Shown here piece by piece: positions 56,347-63,093 of a stretch of DNA of 64,000 nucleotides. Every line of letters starts with the position of its first letter. The stretch's first letter is position 1. Origin of the DNA: Pseudomonas sp. 6D_7.1_Bac1 (GTDB taxonomy: Bacteria; Pseudomonadota; Gammaproteobacteria; Pseudomonadales; Pseudomonadaceae); assembly GCF_025465945.1 (NCBI RefSeq), contig NZ_JANLNW010000051.1, forward strand, positions 62,001 to 126,000, in the 5' to 3' direction. The translations under genes and the position numbers were made by a program. The notes under the pieces were generated by a model. That model was not told the DNA's origin. It worked only from the letters and a program-made list of their open reading frames with translations, and did not search any database.

Positions 56347-56988
56347 ATGATTTCAGTATATACAATTGGACATGGATTTGAGCATACAGGAAAGCAAATA
56401 AACACGGAGCGCTGTACAGTTTATAAATTTGTCCCGTCCGGTTTTATGCATGACGGGCGGAATAACAAAAAAATAATTGACGGTGGTTATGATGCATTGA
56501 TGAACAGCGATACCTCCTCCCCAGATACAGAGTTAGCGTCGAGAGCAAAGACCGTAGCTGGCGGGGTTAATCCAGAAGGGGCCGCCTCTTTTGGATCAGA
56601 GGCAATGATGTTCTATAAATACCCTCCGGGTCATGCCATGAACGAGATGTACGGAGTCACAACAATAGACACATACAAAGACAAGTTCTCGGAAACATTT
56701 GGCCCATCCGCAAATGATCAAAAGTCAGAAGCGTACATTTCACTGACAACAGAAAACACCGGAACCCTTTACAGAAGCACAGTAGACCCAAGCAAATATT
56801 ACTTTGTGGGCACGCTAAACCCTAAAGAAACAAGATCCCACTTCAAATTATCAAGCTTAATTAAAGGCCTCCAAGCATACTTCATCAACGAAGAAATAAA
56901 AATCCATTGGACATGCTGCCGAGTCCATATACCACTGGACAAAGTAAGCGACACAGAAATAAGGAGCTGGATAACATCCGAACTATAA
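56347..56988 (+). CDS. AT-rich orphan protein of unknown function
   Basis: 213 residues, strikingly lower GC than all neighbours, with codon use unlike the core genome. No signal peptide. It begins MISVYTIGHGFEHTG and contains FGSEAMMFYKYPPGH and a C-terminal TCCRVHIPLDK segment; no family was recognised with confidence. The ATG is preceded by AAGGATG at short distance. Lies between a dead SRAP gene and the phage immunity region, the position typical of accessory (moron) genes. A resemblance to toxin-like or adhesin-associated domains is only a guess. Confidence 0.6.
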   Translation: MISVYTIGHGFEHTGKQINTERCTVYKFVPSGFMHDGRNNKKIIDGGYDALMNSDTSSPDTELASRAKTVAGGVNPEGAASFGSEAMMFYKYPPGHAMNEMYGVTTIDTYKDKFSETFGPSANDQKSEAYISLTTENTGTLYRSTVDPSKYYFVGTLNPKETRSHFKLSSLIKGLQAYFINEEIKIHWTCCRVHIPLDKVSDTEIRSWITSEL

Positions 56989-57109
56989 CAATGTGGCTAT
57001 TGTAATTAAATCATCAATTACAATAGCCACACCAGTAAGCAGATGCCACGCCCACAAAATTTCGTGAGCAAGGAGTGCGGCATTTACTGATGTATTCATG
57101 CAGCCCCAG

Positions 57110-57433
57110 CTACTTGGACGTAGACAATTCTTTAACGAAGGACTGGCAAGCCTGCAGCGCGATCAGTCCCTGGTCGCCGGAGTCGGTGATCCCGATAATT
57201 CGTTGAGCATGTGCTGGGTCAAGTCGGGCGCGCGCTCCTCCATGAACCACGCCGCCGGCGCCGGTAGCGGTTGGCACTGCGCAACTACCGGCTGAATCCG
57301 CTGCGTCGATAAGGACTGACAGCCGTAGATCGGAAGTAGCCCAACCGGAAACGGTGCTTTGATCAACCTTGAGCTTTTCAGCGGCCTCCTGGGTGCCGAA
57401 GAAGGCAACAAGGTCCTTATAAATACTTTTCAT
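57110..57433 (-). pseudogene. Cro-like N-terminus fused to Rz-like C-terminus
   Basis: The N-terminal 32 residues are a Cro-type helix-turn-helix start (MKSIYKDLVAFFGTQEAAE, then KVDQSTVSGW). It is followed after a junction by a spanin-like tail (LDPAHAQRIIGITDSGDQG) that matches copy A at 55718-55880. In the adjacent frame VVAQCQPLPAP continues the upstream part of the spanin, so the junction includes a deletion and a frameshift. It is divergent from the repressor gene at the expected place for cro. Confidence 0.6.
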
Positions 57434-57445
57434 GCTGCCTCTCCA

Positions 57446-57510
57446 TACGGGAATACCCATATGATATGGTTATGGGAATGCCGATTTGCAGGAGTACGGG
57501 AGCGCCCGTA
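57446..57510. promoter_or_regulatory. Three-site operator array between cro-like and cI-like genes
   Basis: Related inverted-repeat sites TACGGGAATACCCATA (57446-57461), TATGGGAATGCCGATT (57471-57486) and TACGGGAGCGCCCGTA (57495-57510) are spaced 25 and 24 bases apart, start to start. The layout matches the right operator of lambda-like phages. They sit in the 88-base gap between the two divergent genes. Confidence 0.7.
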
Positions 57511-57521
57511 ATACTTCGCGG

Positions 57522-58257
57522 ATGGAATTTAAAGAACGACTCAAAGCCGCCCGTCGACACGCCAAGCTCAATCAGACTGAGCTCGCCGAACGCGCAGGCC
57601 TCACGCAGACCTCAATCTCCGACCTCAATCTCCGACCTCGAGCGTGGGAAATCGAAGGCGACAGCCTTTGCTGCCCAGATCGCCTCTGTGTGCGGCGTTT
57701 CGCCGATGTGGCTCGCTGAAGGAGTCGGCGACATGCTCAATGCCACCCCAGACGGGCGTATCCAGCCAAGCGTGTCGATGTCAGACATCTGCCCTTGGGA
57801 CGACAACACTCCTCTCGATGACGACGAGGTCTACGTTCCTTTCCTGCGCGAAGTGGAACTGGCCGCCGGCTCAGGCCGGTTCGTGATCGAAGAAAGCGAC
57901 AGCGCCAGGCTGCGCTTCTTCAAGAAAGACCTCCGGCACAACAACGTGCAATTCAGCAACGCAAAGTGCGTGGTCGTCAGCGGTAACAGCATGCTGCCGG
58001 TGCTGCGCGATGGCGCGACCGTGGGCATCCACGTCGGCAAGAGCTCGCTGGGCGATATCGTCGATGGCGACATGTACGCGATCGCCCACCACGGCCAGCT
58101 CCGCGTAAAGCAGCTCTACCGCCTCCCTAGTGGCATCCGTCTGCGCAGCTTCAACCGTGACGAGCATCCGGACGAGGACTACACCTTCGCTGAGATTCAG
58201 GATCAGCACATCGCGATTTTGGGACATGTGTTCTGGTGGGGAATGTTTACCCGCTAA
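57522..58257 (+). pseudogene. CI/LexA-like phage repressor, frameshifted by a 13-bp tandem duplication
   Basis: The first 35 codons encode a HTH_3 domain ([34 protein letters not shown]). Then CTCAATCTCCGAC occurs twice in tandem (57611-57623 and 57624-57636), shifting the frame so that translation ends at 57719 after about 65 codons. Removing one copy restores [13 protein letters not shown] and the S24 peptidase domain, which carries a cleavage-type AG (ELAAGSG), the serine in SGNSMLPVL and the lysine in RVKQLYR, ending at 58257. No functional repressor is expected unless the duplication is lost. Confidence 0.85.
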
Positions 58258-58299
58258 AATTTGAAAGACAAAGCAATGCCCTGCAGAAGGGTTACTGAA

Positions 58300-58509
58300 A
58301 TGCCGAAGAAACTGCCGGAAGGTAAAGTAGCAGCGACCGCTGCTGAAATTGAGCACTCTATCCAGGCCCTGAACAAAATGGCTGAACGCCTTTGGGGTGA
58401 TGGCCGGGAATCTGAGGCCAAAGCCCTCCTCGATGCCTTGGATGCATTAAACCGGGCCCTCGATCGAATCAGGATTGGAGAGAGTCGCAGGGTTGCGACC
58501 CTTCATTAA
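58300..58509 (+). CDS. Small helical hypothetical protein
   Basis: 69 residues from the ATG at 58300 (upstream in-frame starts at 58276 and a TTG at 58261 exist). Mostly helical, with EIEHSIQALNKMAERLWGDG and a leucine-rich LLDALDALNRALDRI. Not recognised; probably a phage early or accessory gene next to the repressor. Confidence 0.5.
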   Translation: MPKKLPEGKVAATAAEIEHSIQALNKMAERLWGDGRESEAKALLDALDALNRALDRIRIGESRRVATLH

Positions 58510-58553
58510 AGCTTACGAGTCAGTCGGCGCGACGTAGATTTGCAGGAGGTTCC

Positions 58554-58781
58554 ATGCCCTTCACCAAACCCAATCAAGAGCTGCGCCGTGAGCTCAAGGA
58601 CGTGGCGTCTAGTCTTGAGCAAGCCGCAAGTGAAGTGCTCAGCCTCACCAAGGGCTGCCAGGGCGAAGAGGTGACAGCCGTCCTGAAGCTTATTGCAAAG
58701 CTGTATGAGGATGCGGATCGGCTTGCTGCGCTTGCTGATGAGGTGAAGGCGGGAAAGATTGTGCGGGGCAAGCCAGTATAG
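58554..58781 (+). CDS. Small helical hypothetical protein
   Basis: 75 residues with GCAGGAGG before the ATG, an excellent ribosome site. Helical and charged (ELRRELKDVASSLEQAAS, KLYEDADRLAALADE). Not recognised. Part of the run of small co-oriented prophage-type genes. Confidence 0.6.
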   Translation: MPFTKPNQELRRELKDVASSLEQAASEVLSLTKGCQGEEVTAVLKLIAKLYEDADRLAALADEVKAGKIVRGKPV

Positions 58782-58909
58782 TTTTTGAACTAAGACGCCA
58801 ATCAAACCCCGGCCCTATACCAAACCTTCTGTTTCTGCTCTGTCATACCTTCGTCACATCCACCAAGCACAATGCGGTCAGCCAAAGGGATTTGGCTCCA
58901 TCTATAGAG

Positions 58910-58932
58910 AGCCCGCCAACTGCGGGCTTTTT
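58910..58932 (+). terminator. Rho-independent terminator (module 1)
   Basis: AGCCCGC, a five-base loop and GCGGGCT followed by TTTTTC. First of three closely related copies in this region. Confidence 0.85.
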
Positions 58933-59020
58933 CATTCCAGCGTTTCGTCGCCCCGCCTTGGCCGCCACCAACCTGATCTACACTGAGATCAGCTGACGGA
59001 TCAGCGCCCCTTCGACAGAG

Positions 59021-59043
59021 AGCCCGCCACCTGCGGGCTTTTT
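59021..59043 (+). terminator. Rho-independent terminator (module 2)
   Basis: AGCCCGC, loop CACCT and GCGGGCT followed by TTTTTG. Same stem as module 1, preceded by the same GAGAGCCCGCC context. Confidence 0.85.
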
Positions 59044-59190
59044 GTTAGTAGTCGTCTGCGTGCCCTCACGGTGACGCCTTCTGTCGGAAGTCTGAGAACT
59101 ATAGACAAGGCTATGCGTCCTAATTCATGCAAACCCTCCCCCAATCGGTGGAAGCAATCATGCTTTTGAAGAAGACGAATCTCGTTAGCT

Positions 59191-59589
59191 GTGATGACAT
59201 GCGTAATGATGCTGGCCGCAGCGCCTTTACTCCCAATGTCCTCTGCCTATGCAAAAAGTGGTGGCGGTGGTAACAGCGCAGGTCACGGCAGCAGTAGCAG
59301 CGGAGAGGGAGTAGGTCATTCTGCCGATGCTGACAGCAATGGCCGTAGCGAAGGCCAAGAAGTCGATCATGACGGTAGAGCCGTCAGGGATCACGGCATC
59401 AGTGGCCATCACACTGGCCGCACTCGTAATGACAGCAAAGGCCATGGCGTGGCTACTTCCGGGATTGCCCACTCCAAAACAACGCACGGACTTACAAAGG
59501 CCACTGCGATCTCAACGACCACACCAGGAGATCACAACTCAAAGGGCCTGAGTAAAGCGACTACTTCCAGCACCAAACAAGATCAGTAA
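59191..59589 (+). CDS. Secreted glycine/serine/histidine-rich protein
   Basis: About 132 residues from GTG 59191 or ATG 59194. A leader ending SSAYA is followed by a low-complexity mature part rich in glycine, serine, histidine and lysine with no cysteine. The natural leader could begin further upstream: the frame here reads RRRISLAVMTCVMM after a stop, whereas an ATG at 59160 with LLKK sits in a different frame, so a one-base insertion may have broken the signal peptide. Function unknown. Confidence 0.45.
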   Translation: MMTCVMMLAAAPLLPMSSAYAKSGGGGNSAGHGSSSSGEGVGHSADADSNGRSEGQEVDHDGRAVRDHGISGHHTGRTRNDSKGHGVATSGIAHSKTTHGLTKATAISTTTPGDHNSKGLSKATTSSTKQDQ

Positions 59590-59641
59590 GCCCAACCCTT
59601 ACTGACGTACGAGCGTTTCCATGCTCTCGTGCGATGCAGAG

Positions 59642-59665
59642 AGCCCGCCATGTGTGGGCTTTTTG
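59642..59665 (+). terminator. Rho-independent terminator (module 3)
   Basis: AGCCCGC, loop and GTGGGCT (one wobble pair) then TTTTTG, the third copy of the same module. Confidence 0.75.
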
Positions 59666-59791
59666 TTGCCTGCCCTCCCCAGCTGCTACGTTTTCGATTC
59701 TTCGAATGAAACCGACCCATGCCTGATCAATACCCCTCCCCGACTGAGGCAACCCACTCGAGCCACAGAGCTCGCTACCTCTCGACCTGCC

Positions 59792-60058
59792 TCAGTGAGC
59801 AATATCACGATGAGACAGTTTTTCAGGAGCGCTTCCGGCTACTTGAACCAGAGCTTCTAGCAATTCTTCGGTGTGGTTTATTGACTCGCGAATTTCATCA
59901 AATGCCTCGTCGAGAGCCTGCTCAATAGCAAGCACTGGCGTACCACGCAGCGTCTCTTGAATCTCAAGCTCGTCCCGCTTGAACTGCGATAGGCTGGCGC
60001 GCAACCCCTCTAATCGAAGAGATATCTGTGAGATATGGTATTGGCGGCGCTGAACCAT
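59792..60058 (-). CDS. Small helical hypothetical protein
   Basis: 88 residues with AGGAG eight bases before the ATG. Helical, with a likely coiled-coil pattern (ISLRLEGLRASLSQFKRDE, IEQALDEAFDEIRESINHTEE). Not recognised. It is opposite in direction to its neighbours. Confidence 0.55.
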   Translation of the reverse strand: MVQRRQYHISQISLRLEGLRASLSQFKRDELEIQETLRGTPVLAIEQALDEAFDEIRESINHTEELLEALVQVAGSAPEKLSHRDIAH

Positions 60059-60229
60059 GATGCTTCTCCTGCTGAGCTCCCATACCTATTTAGAACTCTG
60101 TCTGCAAAGAGATGTTCAGCATTTCCTGACCAAAGGATTCGATCACGGCAAAAGTTCTTTAGGAATTTAATACAGATTCGAATCCCCCACTTCCTTCCGC
60201 CCTTGCCAAAATATGGCAGGATACAAATA

Positions 60230-60245
60230 CTGTATATGCATACAG
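60230..60245. promoter_or_regulatory. LexA-type SOS box
   Basis: CTGTATATGCATACAG fits the CTG-N10-CAG LexA consensus with a TA-rich centre. It lies 20 bases before the gene at 60265, in the usual position over a promoter. Confidence 0.75.
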
Positions 60246-60264
60246 TAAAAGCGCGAAGCGCACA

Positions 60265-60714
60265 TTGCATTTGTCTACATCCGCGGCAAGTAAACCCAGA
60301 AATTCTTATGAGCTTGTCGGTCGACGCATCCAGCAACTAATTGCGGCGCCCAGCGTCCAGGAGGAACAAGCCATTGTCGTATCCAGGCGCAAGGACGAAA
60401 GCCCGGAAGTATGGCAGCAGGTAATGCTGGCTGAGCGCATCTCAACCTTTGCAGCCAGCGACCGGCTGCGCGAGATCATCGACGCCAACGTCGAGAAGAT
60501 GTTCAAGGACCTGGCCATCACCAACCACCGAGAAATGCTCGGTTGTTCAACTCAACTCAGAGGATACGACCATGGAATAAACACCTCACCCGAACTGTTC
60601 CTCATGAACACGGCGGGCGCGTCACGTAGGAAGGTAAGCCCGGTTCGCCGGGCTTTTCATTGTCGAAACCAGTCGCATGCCCTTCCCCTCGCCCAACGGC
60701 AAATATCGGGATGA
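60265..60714 (+). CDS. Prophage-type protein behind the LexA box, probably altered 3' end
   Basis: 149 codons from a TTG. The conserved-looking part is NSYELVGRRIQQLIAA through EIIDANVEKMFKDLAI, resembling proteins from the early region of Pseudomonas prophages. After about codon 105 the frame runs on through an intrinsic terminator (60637-60657), which a normal gene would not do, so the end is probably frame-disrupted. No ribosome site is obvious. Confidence 0.4.
   Translation: MHLSTSAASKPRNSYELVGRRIQQLIAAPSVQEEQAIVVSRRKDESPEVWQQVMLAERISTFAASDRLREIIDANVEKMFKDLAITNHREMLGCSTQLRGYDHGINTSPELFLMNTAGASRRKVSPVRRAFHCRNQSHALPLAQRQISG
60637..60657 (+). terminator. Rho-independent terminator
   Basis: AGCCCGG, a TTCG loop and CCGGGCT followed by TTTT. 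It lies inside the long frame above. Confidence 0.8.
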
Positions 60715-60760
60715 CAAGGGCAGCCGAGTGTTTTCAGCAACCAAACAGTTGGAGGCAATC

Positions 60761-60889
60761 ATGAAAACCGCACCAATCCAAAATGCCCATAAGCCCCGTC
60801 CCGACGTCCACGATTGCGCGAAGGGGCGGATGCATGACCCTGCAGCCAGGAAAGTCGTTACCACTATGCCGGGCGGGTATATCGCCTAA
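60761..60889 (+). CDS. Small hypothetical protein
   Basis: 42 residues with GGAGG five bases before the ATG. Contains an HDCAKGRMHDP segment; not recognised. Followed by a gene with the same GGAGGCGATC leader. Confidence 0.45.
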   Translation: MKTAPIQNAHKPRPDVHDCAKGRMHDPAARKVVTTMPGGYIA

Positions 60890-60915
60890 CGCACACCGCC
60901 GATCTGGAGGCGATC

Positions 60916-61071
60916 ATGAACGCAGCATTGAAAATTTGTCAGGCTTTTCACGATGCGCAGTTGCCTCCTGGGGTATGCGACACCGAAGAAGAGCACGAAT
61001 GGCTAGAGCATGCCGCCGAGCAACTGGTATGCGGCTCTGACATAACGTTGAAGTGGCGCTTCGCCGGCTGA
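60916..61071 (+). CDS. Small prophage-type protein, probably truncated
   Basis: 51 residues with GGAGG before the ATG. The part MNAALKICQAFHDAQLPP and EWLEHAAEQLVCGSDI looks like the start of a longer early-region protein of Pseudomonas prophages; the last few codons overlap the integrase remnant, so a deletion has joined the two. Confidence 0.5.
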   Translation: MNAALKICQAFHDAQLPPGVCDTEEEHEWLEHAAEQLVCGSDITLKWRFAG

Positions 61072-61409
61072 AAGGTGCTGGAGCACTGAAAGAGCTACCT
61101 TATGTCTTTCCGCCATCTAAGATGAGCGAGCACATCAAGCAAACCTCAGACCTGCACCATCAGTGGCGACCAGCCCTGGAAAAGCTGAGTATCCGCTACC
61201 GTCCGCCATATAACTGTCGTCATACGTATGCGACAATATGCATAATGTCTGGCATGAACCCCGCATTCATATCACAGCAGCTCGGCCATAGCGTGCAGAT
61301 GTTGCTGTCGACCTATGCCCGCTGGATAAACTCAAGCTCCGATTGGAGCGAGCTGGAAAAACTGAAAATTGGTATCAAATCGGTATCAGCAGAACCCAGC
61401 CTCAGCTAA
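61053..61409 (+). pseudogene. Tyrosine recombinase (integrase) C-terminal fragment
   Basis: The last 118 codons encode only the C-terminal part of a phage integrase: RHTYATICIMSG (catalytic RxxH-like part), QQLGHSVQMLLSTYARW (LGH and the nucleophile tyrosine) and a tail ending KIGIKSVSAEPSLS. The arm- and core-binding domains and the first catalytic arginine are missing because the fragment begins at the deletion junction at about 61050. Not functional as seen. Confidence 0.85.
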
Positions 61410-61429
61410 GTTATTGATAGGTAAGCTCT

Positions 61430-63019
61430 TTGATCTCCACAGCAAATATCACGATGCAGTTCGGCGCCAAGCCGTTGTTCGAGAACGTTTCGGTCAAATT
61501 TGGTGCTGGTAACCGCTATGGCCTGATCGGCGCCAACGGTTGCGGCAAGTCGACCTTCATGAAAATCCTCGGCGGCGACCTCGATCCGTCCGGCGGCCAG
61601 GTCATGCTCGAGCCGAACGTGCGTCTGGGTAAACTGCGCCAGGACCAGTTCGCCTACGAAGAATTCAGCGTGCTCGACACCGTGATCATGGGTCACGAAG
61701 AGCTGTGGAAGGTCAAGGCCGAGCGTGACCGCATCTACTCGCTGCCGGAAATGACCGAAGAAGACGGCATGGCGGTCGCGGAGCTGGAAACCGATTTCGC
61801 CGAGATGGACGGCTACACCGCCGAATCCCGCGCCGGTGAATTGCTGCTGGGCCTGGGTATCGGCATCGAGCAACACAATGGCCCGATGAGCGAAGTCTCG
61901 CCCGGCTGGAAACTCCGCGTCCTGCTGGCTCAGGCACTGTTCTCCGATCCGGAAGTCCTGCTGCTCGACGAACCGACGAACCACCTGGACATCAACACCA
62001 TCCGCTGGCTGGAAAACATCCTGACCCAGCGCTCCAGCCTGATGATCATCATCTCCCACGACCGTCACTTCCTGAACAGCGTCTGCACCCACATGGCGGA
62101 CCTGGACTACGGCGAGCTGCGCCTGTTCCCGGGCAACTATGACGAGTACATGACCGTGGCGACCCAGTCCCGCGAGCAGTTGCTGTCGGACAACGCCAAG
62201 AAGAAAGCGCAGATCTCCGAGCTGCAATCCTTCGTCAGCCGCTTCTCGGCCAACGCCTCGAAAGCCAAGCAGGCCACTTCCCGCGCCAAGCAGATCGACA
62301 AGATCCAGCTGGCCGAAGTCAAGCCGTCGAGCCGCGTCAGCCCGTTCATCCGCTTCGACCAGACCAAAAAGCTCCATCGCCAGGCAGTGATTGTCGAGCG
62401 TATGGCCAAGGGCTTTGACGGCAAGACCCTGTTCAAGGACTTCAGCTTCACCGTTGAAGCCGGCGAGCGCGTGGCGATCATCGGTCCGAACGGGATCGGC
62501 AAGACCACCCTGTTGCGCACCCTGGTCAACGAACTGACTCCGGACGCAGGTACCGTCAAGTGGACCGAAGCGGCCGAACTGGGCTACTACGCCCAGGATC
62601 ACGCGTCGGACTTCGAAGACGAATCCAACCTGTTCGACTGGATGGGCCGCTGGACCAAGGAAGGCGAGCAAGTGGTTCGCGGCACCCTGGGCCGCATGCT
62701 GTTCTCCAACGACGAGATCCTCAAGTCGGTCAAGGTGATCTCCGGTGGTGAGCAAGGCCGTATGTTGTTCGGCAAGCTGATCCTGCAAAAGCCGAACGTG
62801 CTGATCATGGACGAACCGACCAACCACTTGGACATGGAATCCATCGAAGCGCTGAACCTGGCGCTGGAAAACTACCCGGGAACGCTGATCTTCGTCAGCC
62901 ACGACCGTGAGTTCGTATCGTCCCTGGCTACTCGAATCATCGAGCTGAGCCCAAGCGGCGTGATCGACTTCAGCGGCACCTACGATGACTACCTGCGTAG
63001 CCAGGGCGTAGTGTTCTAA
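61430..63019 (+). CDS. ybiT: ABC-F family ATPase, YbiT type
   Basis: 529 residues from a TTG. Two ABC domains: Walker [10 protein letters not shown] near residue 36 and GPNGIGKTT near residue 350; the signatures are SPGWKLRV (non-canonical) and SGGEQGR, Walker [12 protein letters not shown] and [12 protein letters not shown] long linker (about residues 235-320) joins them. ABC-F proteins act on the ribosome rather than in transport. The TTG gives [12 protein letters not shown], the family start; it lies 21 bases after the integrase fragment's stop, so the island abuts its ribosome site. Confidence 0.9.
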   Translation: MISTANITMQFGAKPLFENVSVKFGAGNRYGLIGANGCGKSTFMKILGGDLDPSGGQVMLEPNVRLGKLRQDQFAYEEFSVLDTVIMGHEELWKVKAERDRIYSLPEMTEEDGMAVAELETDFAEMDGYTAESRAGELLLGLGIGIEQHNGPMSEVSPGWKLRVLLAQALFSDPEVLLLDEPTNHLDINTIRWLENILTQRSSLMIIISHDRHFLNSVCTHMADLDYGELRLFPGNYDEYMTVATQSREQLLSDNAKKKAQISELQSFVSRFSANASKAKQATSRAKQIDKIQLAEVKPSSRVSPFIRFDQTKKLHRQAVIVERMAKGFDGKTLFKDFSFTVEAGERVAIIGPNGIGKTTLLRTLVNELTPDAGTVKWTEAAELGYYAQDHASDFEDESNLFDWMGRWTKEGEQVVRGTLGRMLFSNDEILKSVKVISGGEQGRMLFGKLILQKPNVLIMDEPTNHLDMESIEALNLALENYPGTLIFVSHDREFVSSLATRIIELSPSGVIDFSGTYDDYLRSQGVVF

Positions 63020-63054
63020 AAGCAGCCTTAAGCTTTCAGCTGCATGCTCCAAGT

Positions 63055-63083
63055 AAAAGCCCCGTCCATGTGACGGGGCTTTT
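63055..63083. terminator. Bidirectional terminator between ybiT and pssA
   Basis: AAAAGCCCCGTC and GACGGGGCTTTT form a perfect 12-base stem with a five-base loop, with A/T runs on both strands, between convergent genes. Confidence 0.93.
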
Positions 63084-63093
63084 GCGTTTTCGG

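Larger units (their letters stand above)
58782..59190. other. Intergenic region with two terminators
   Basis: A 409-base gap containing two similar terminators (58910-58932 and 59021-59043) and no supported gene. The pieces before each (GAGAGCCCGCC) recur at 59639, suggesting repeated phage-derived modules. Confidence 0.5.

Noticed and set aside
57466..57640. Alternative long start for the repressor in the downstream frame
   Set aside because: The encoded N-terminus lacks a helix-turn-helix and has no ribosome site; the 13-bp duplication explains the frame change better.
58905..59667. Possible CRISPR-like array from three similar repeats
   Set aside because: Repeats are terminators at irregular distances with genes between them; no spacer-like units.
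61409..61430. tRNA gene as prophage attachment site
   Set aside because: No tRNA-like sequence at either border of the prophage-like region.
61406..63052. 548-codon open frame opposite ybiT
   Set aside because: A shadow of a highly biased coding gene; no start signal or domain.
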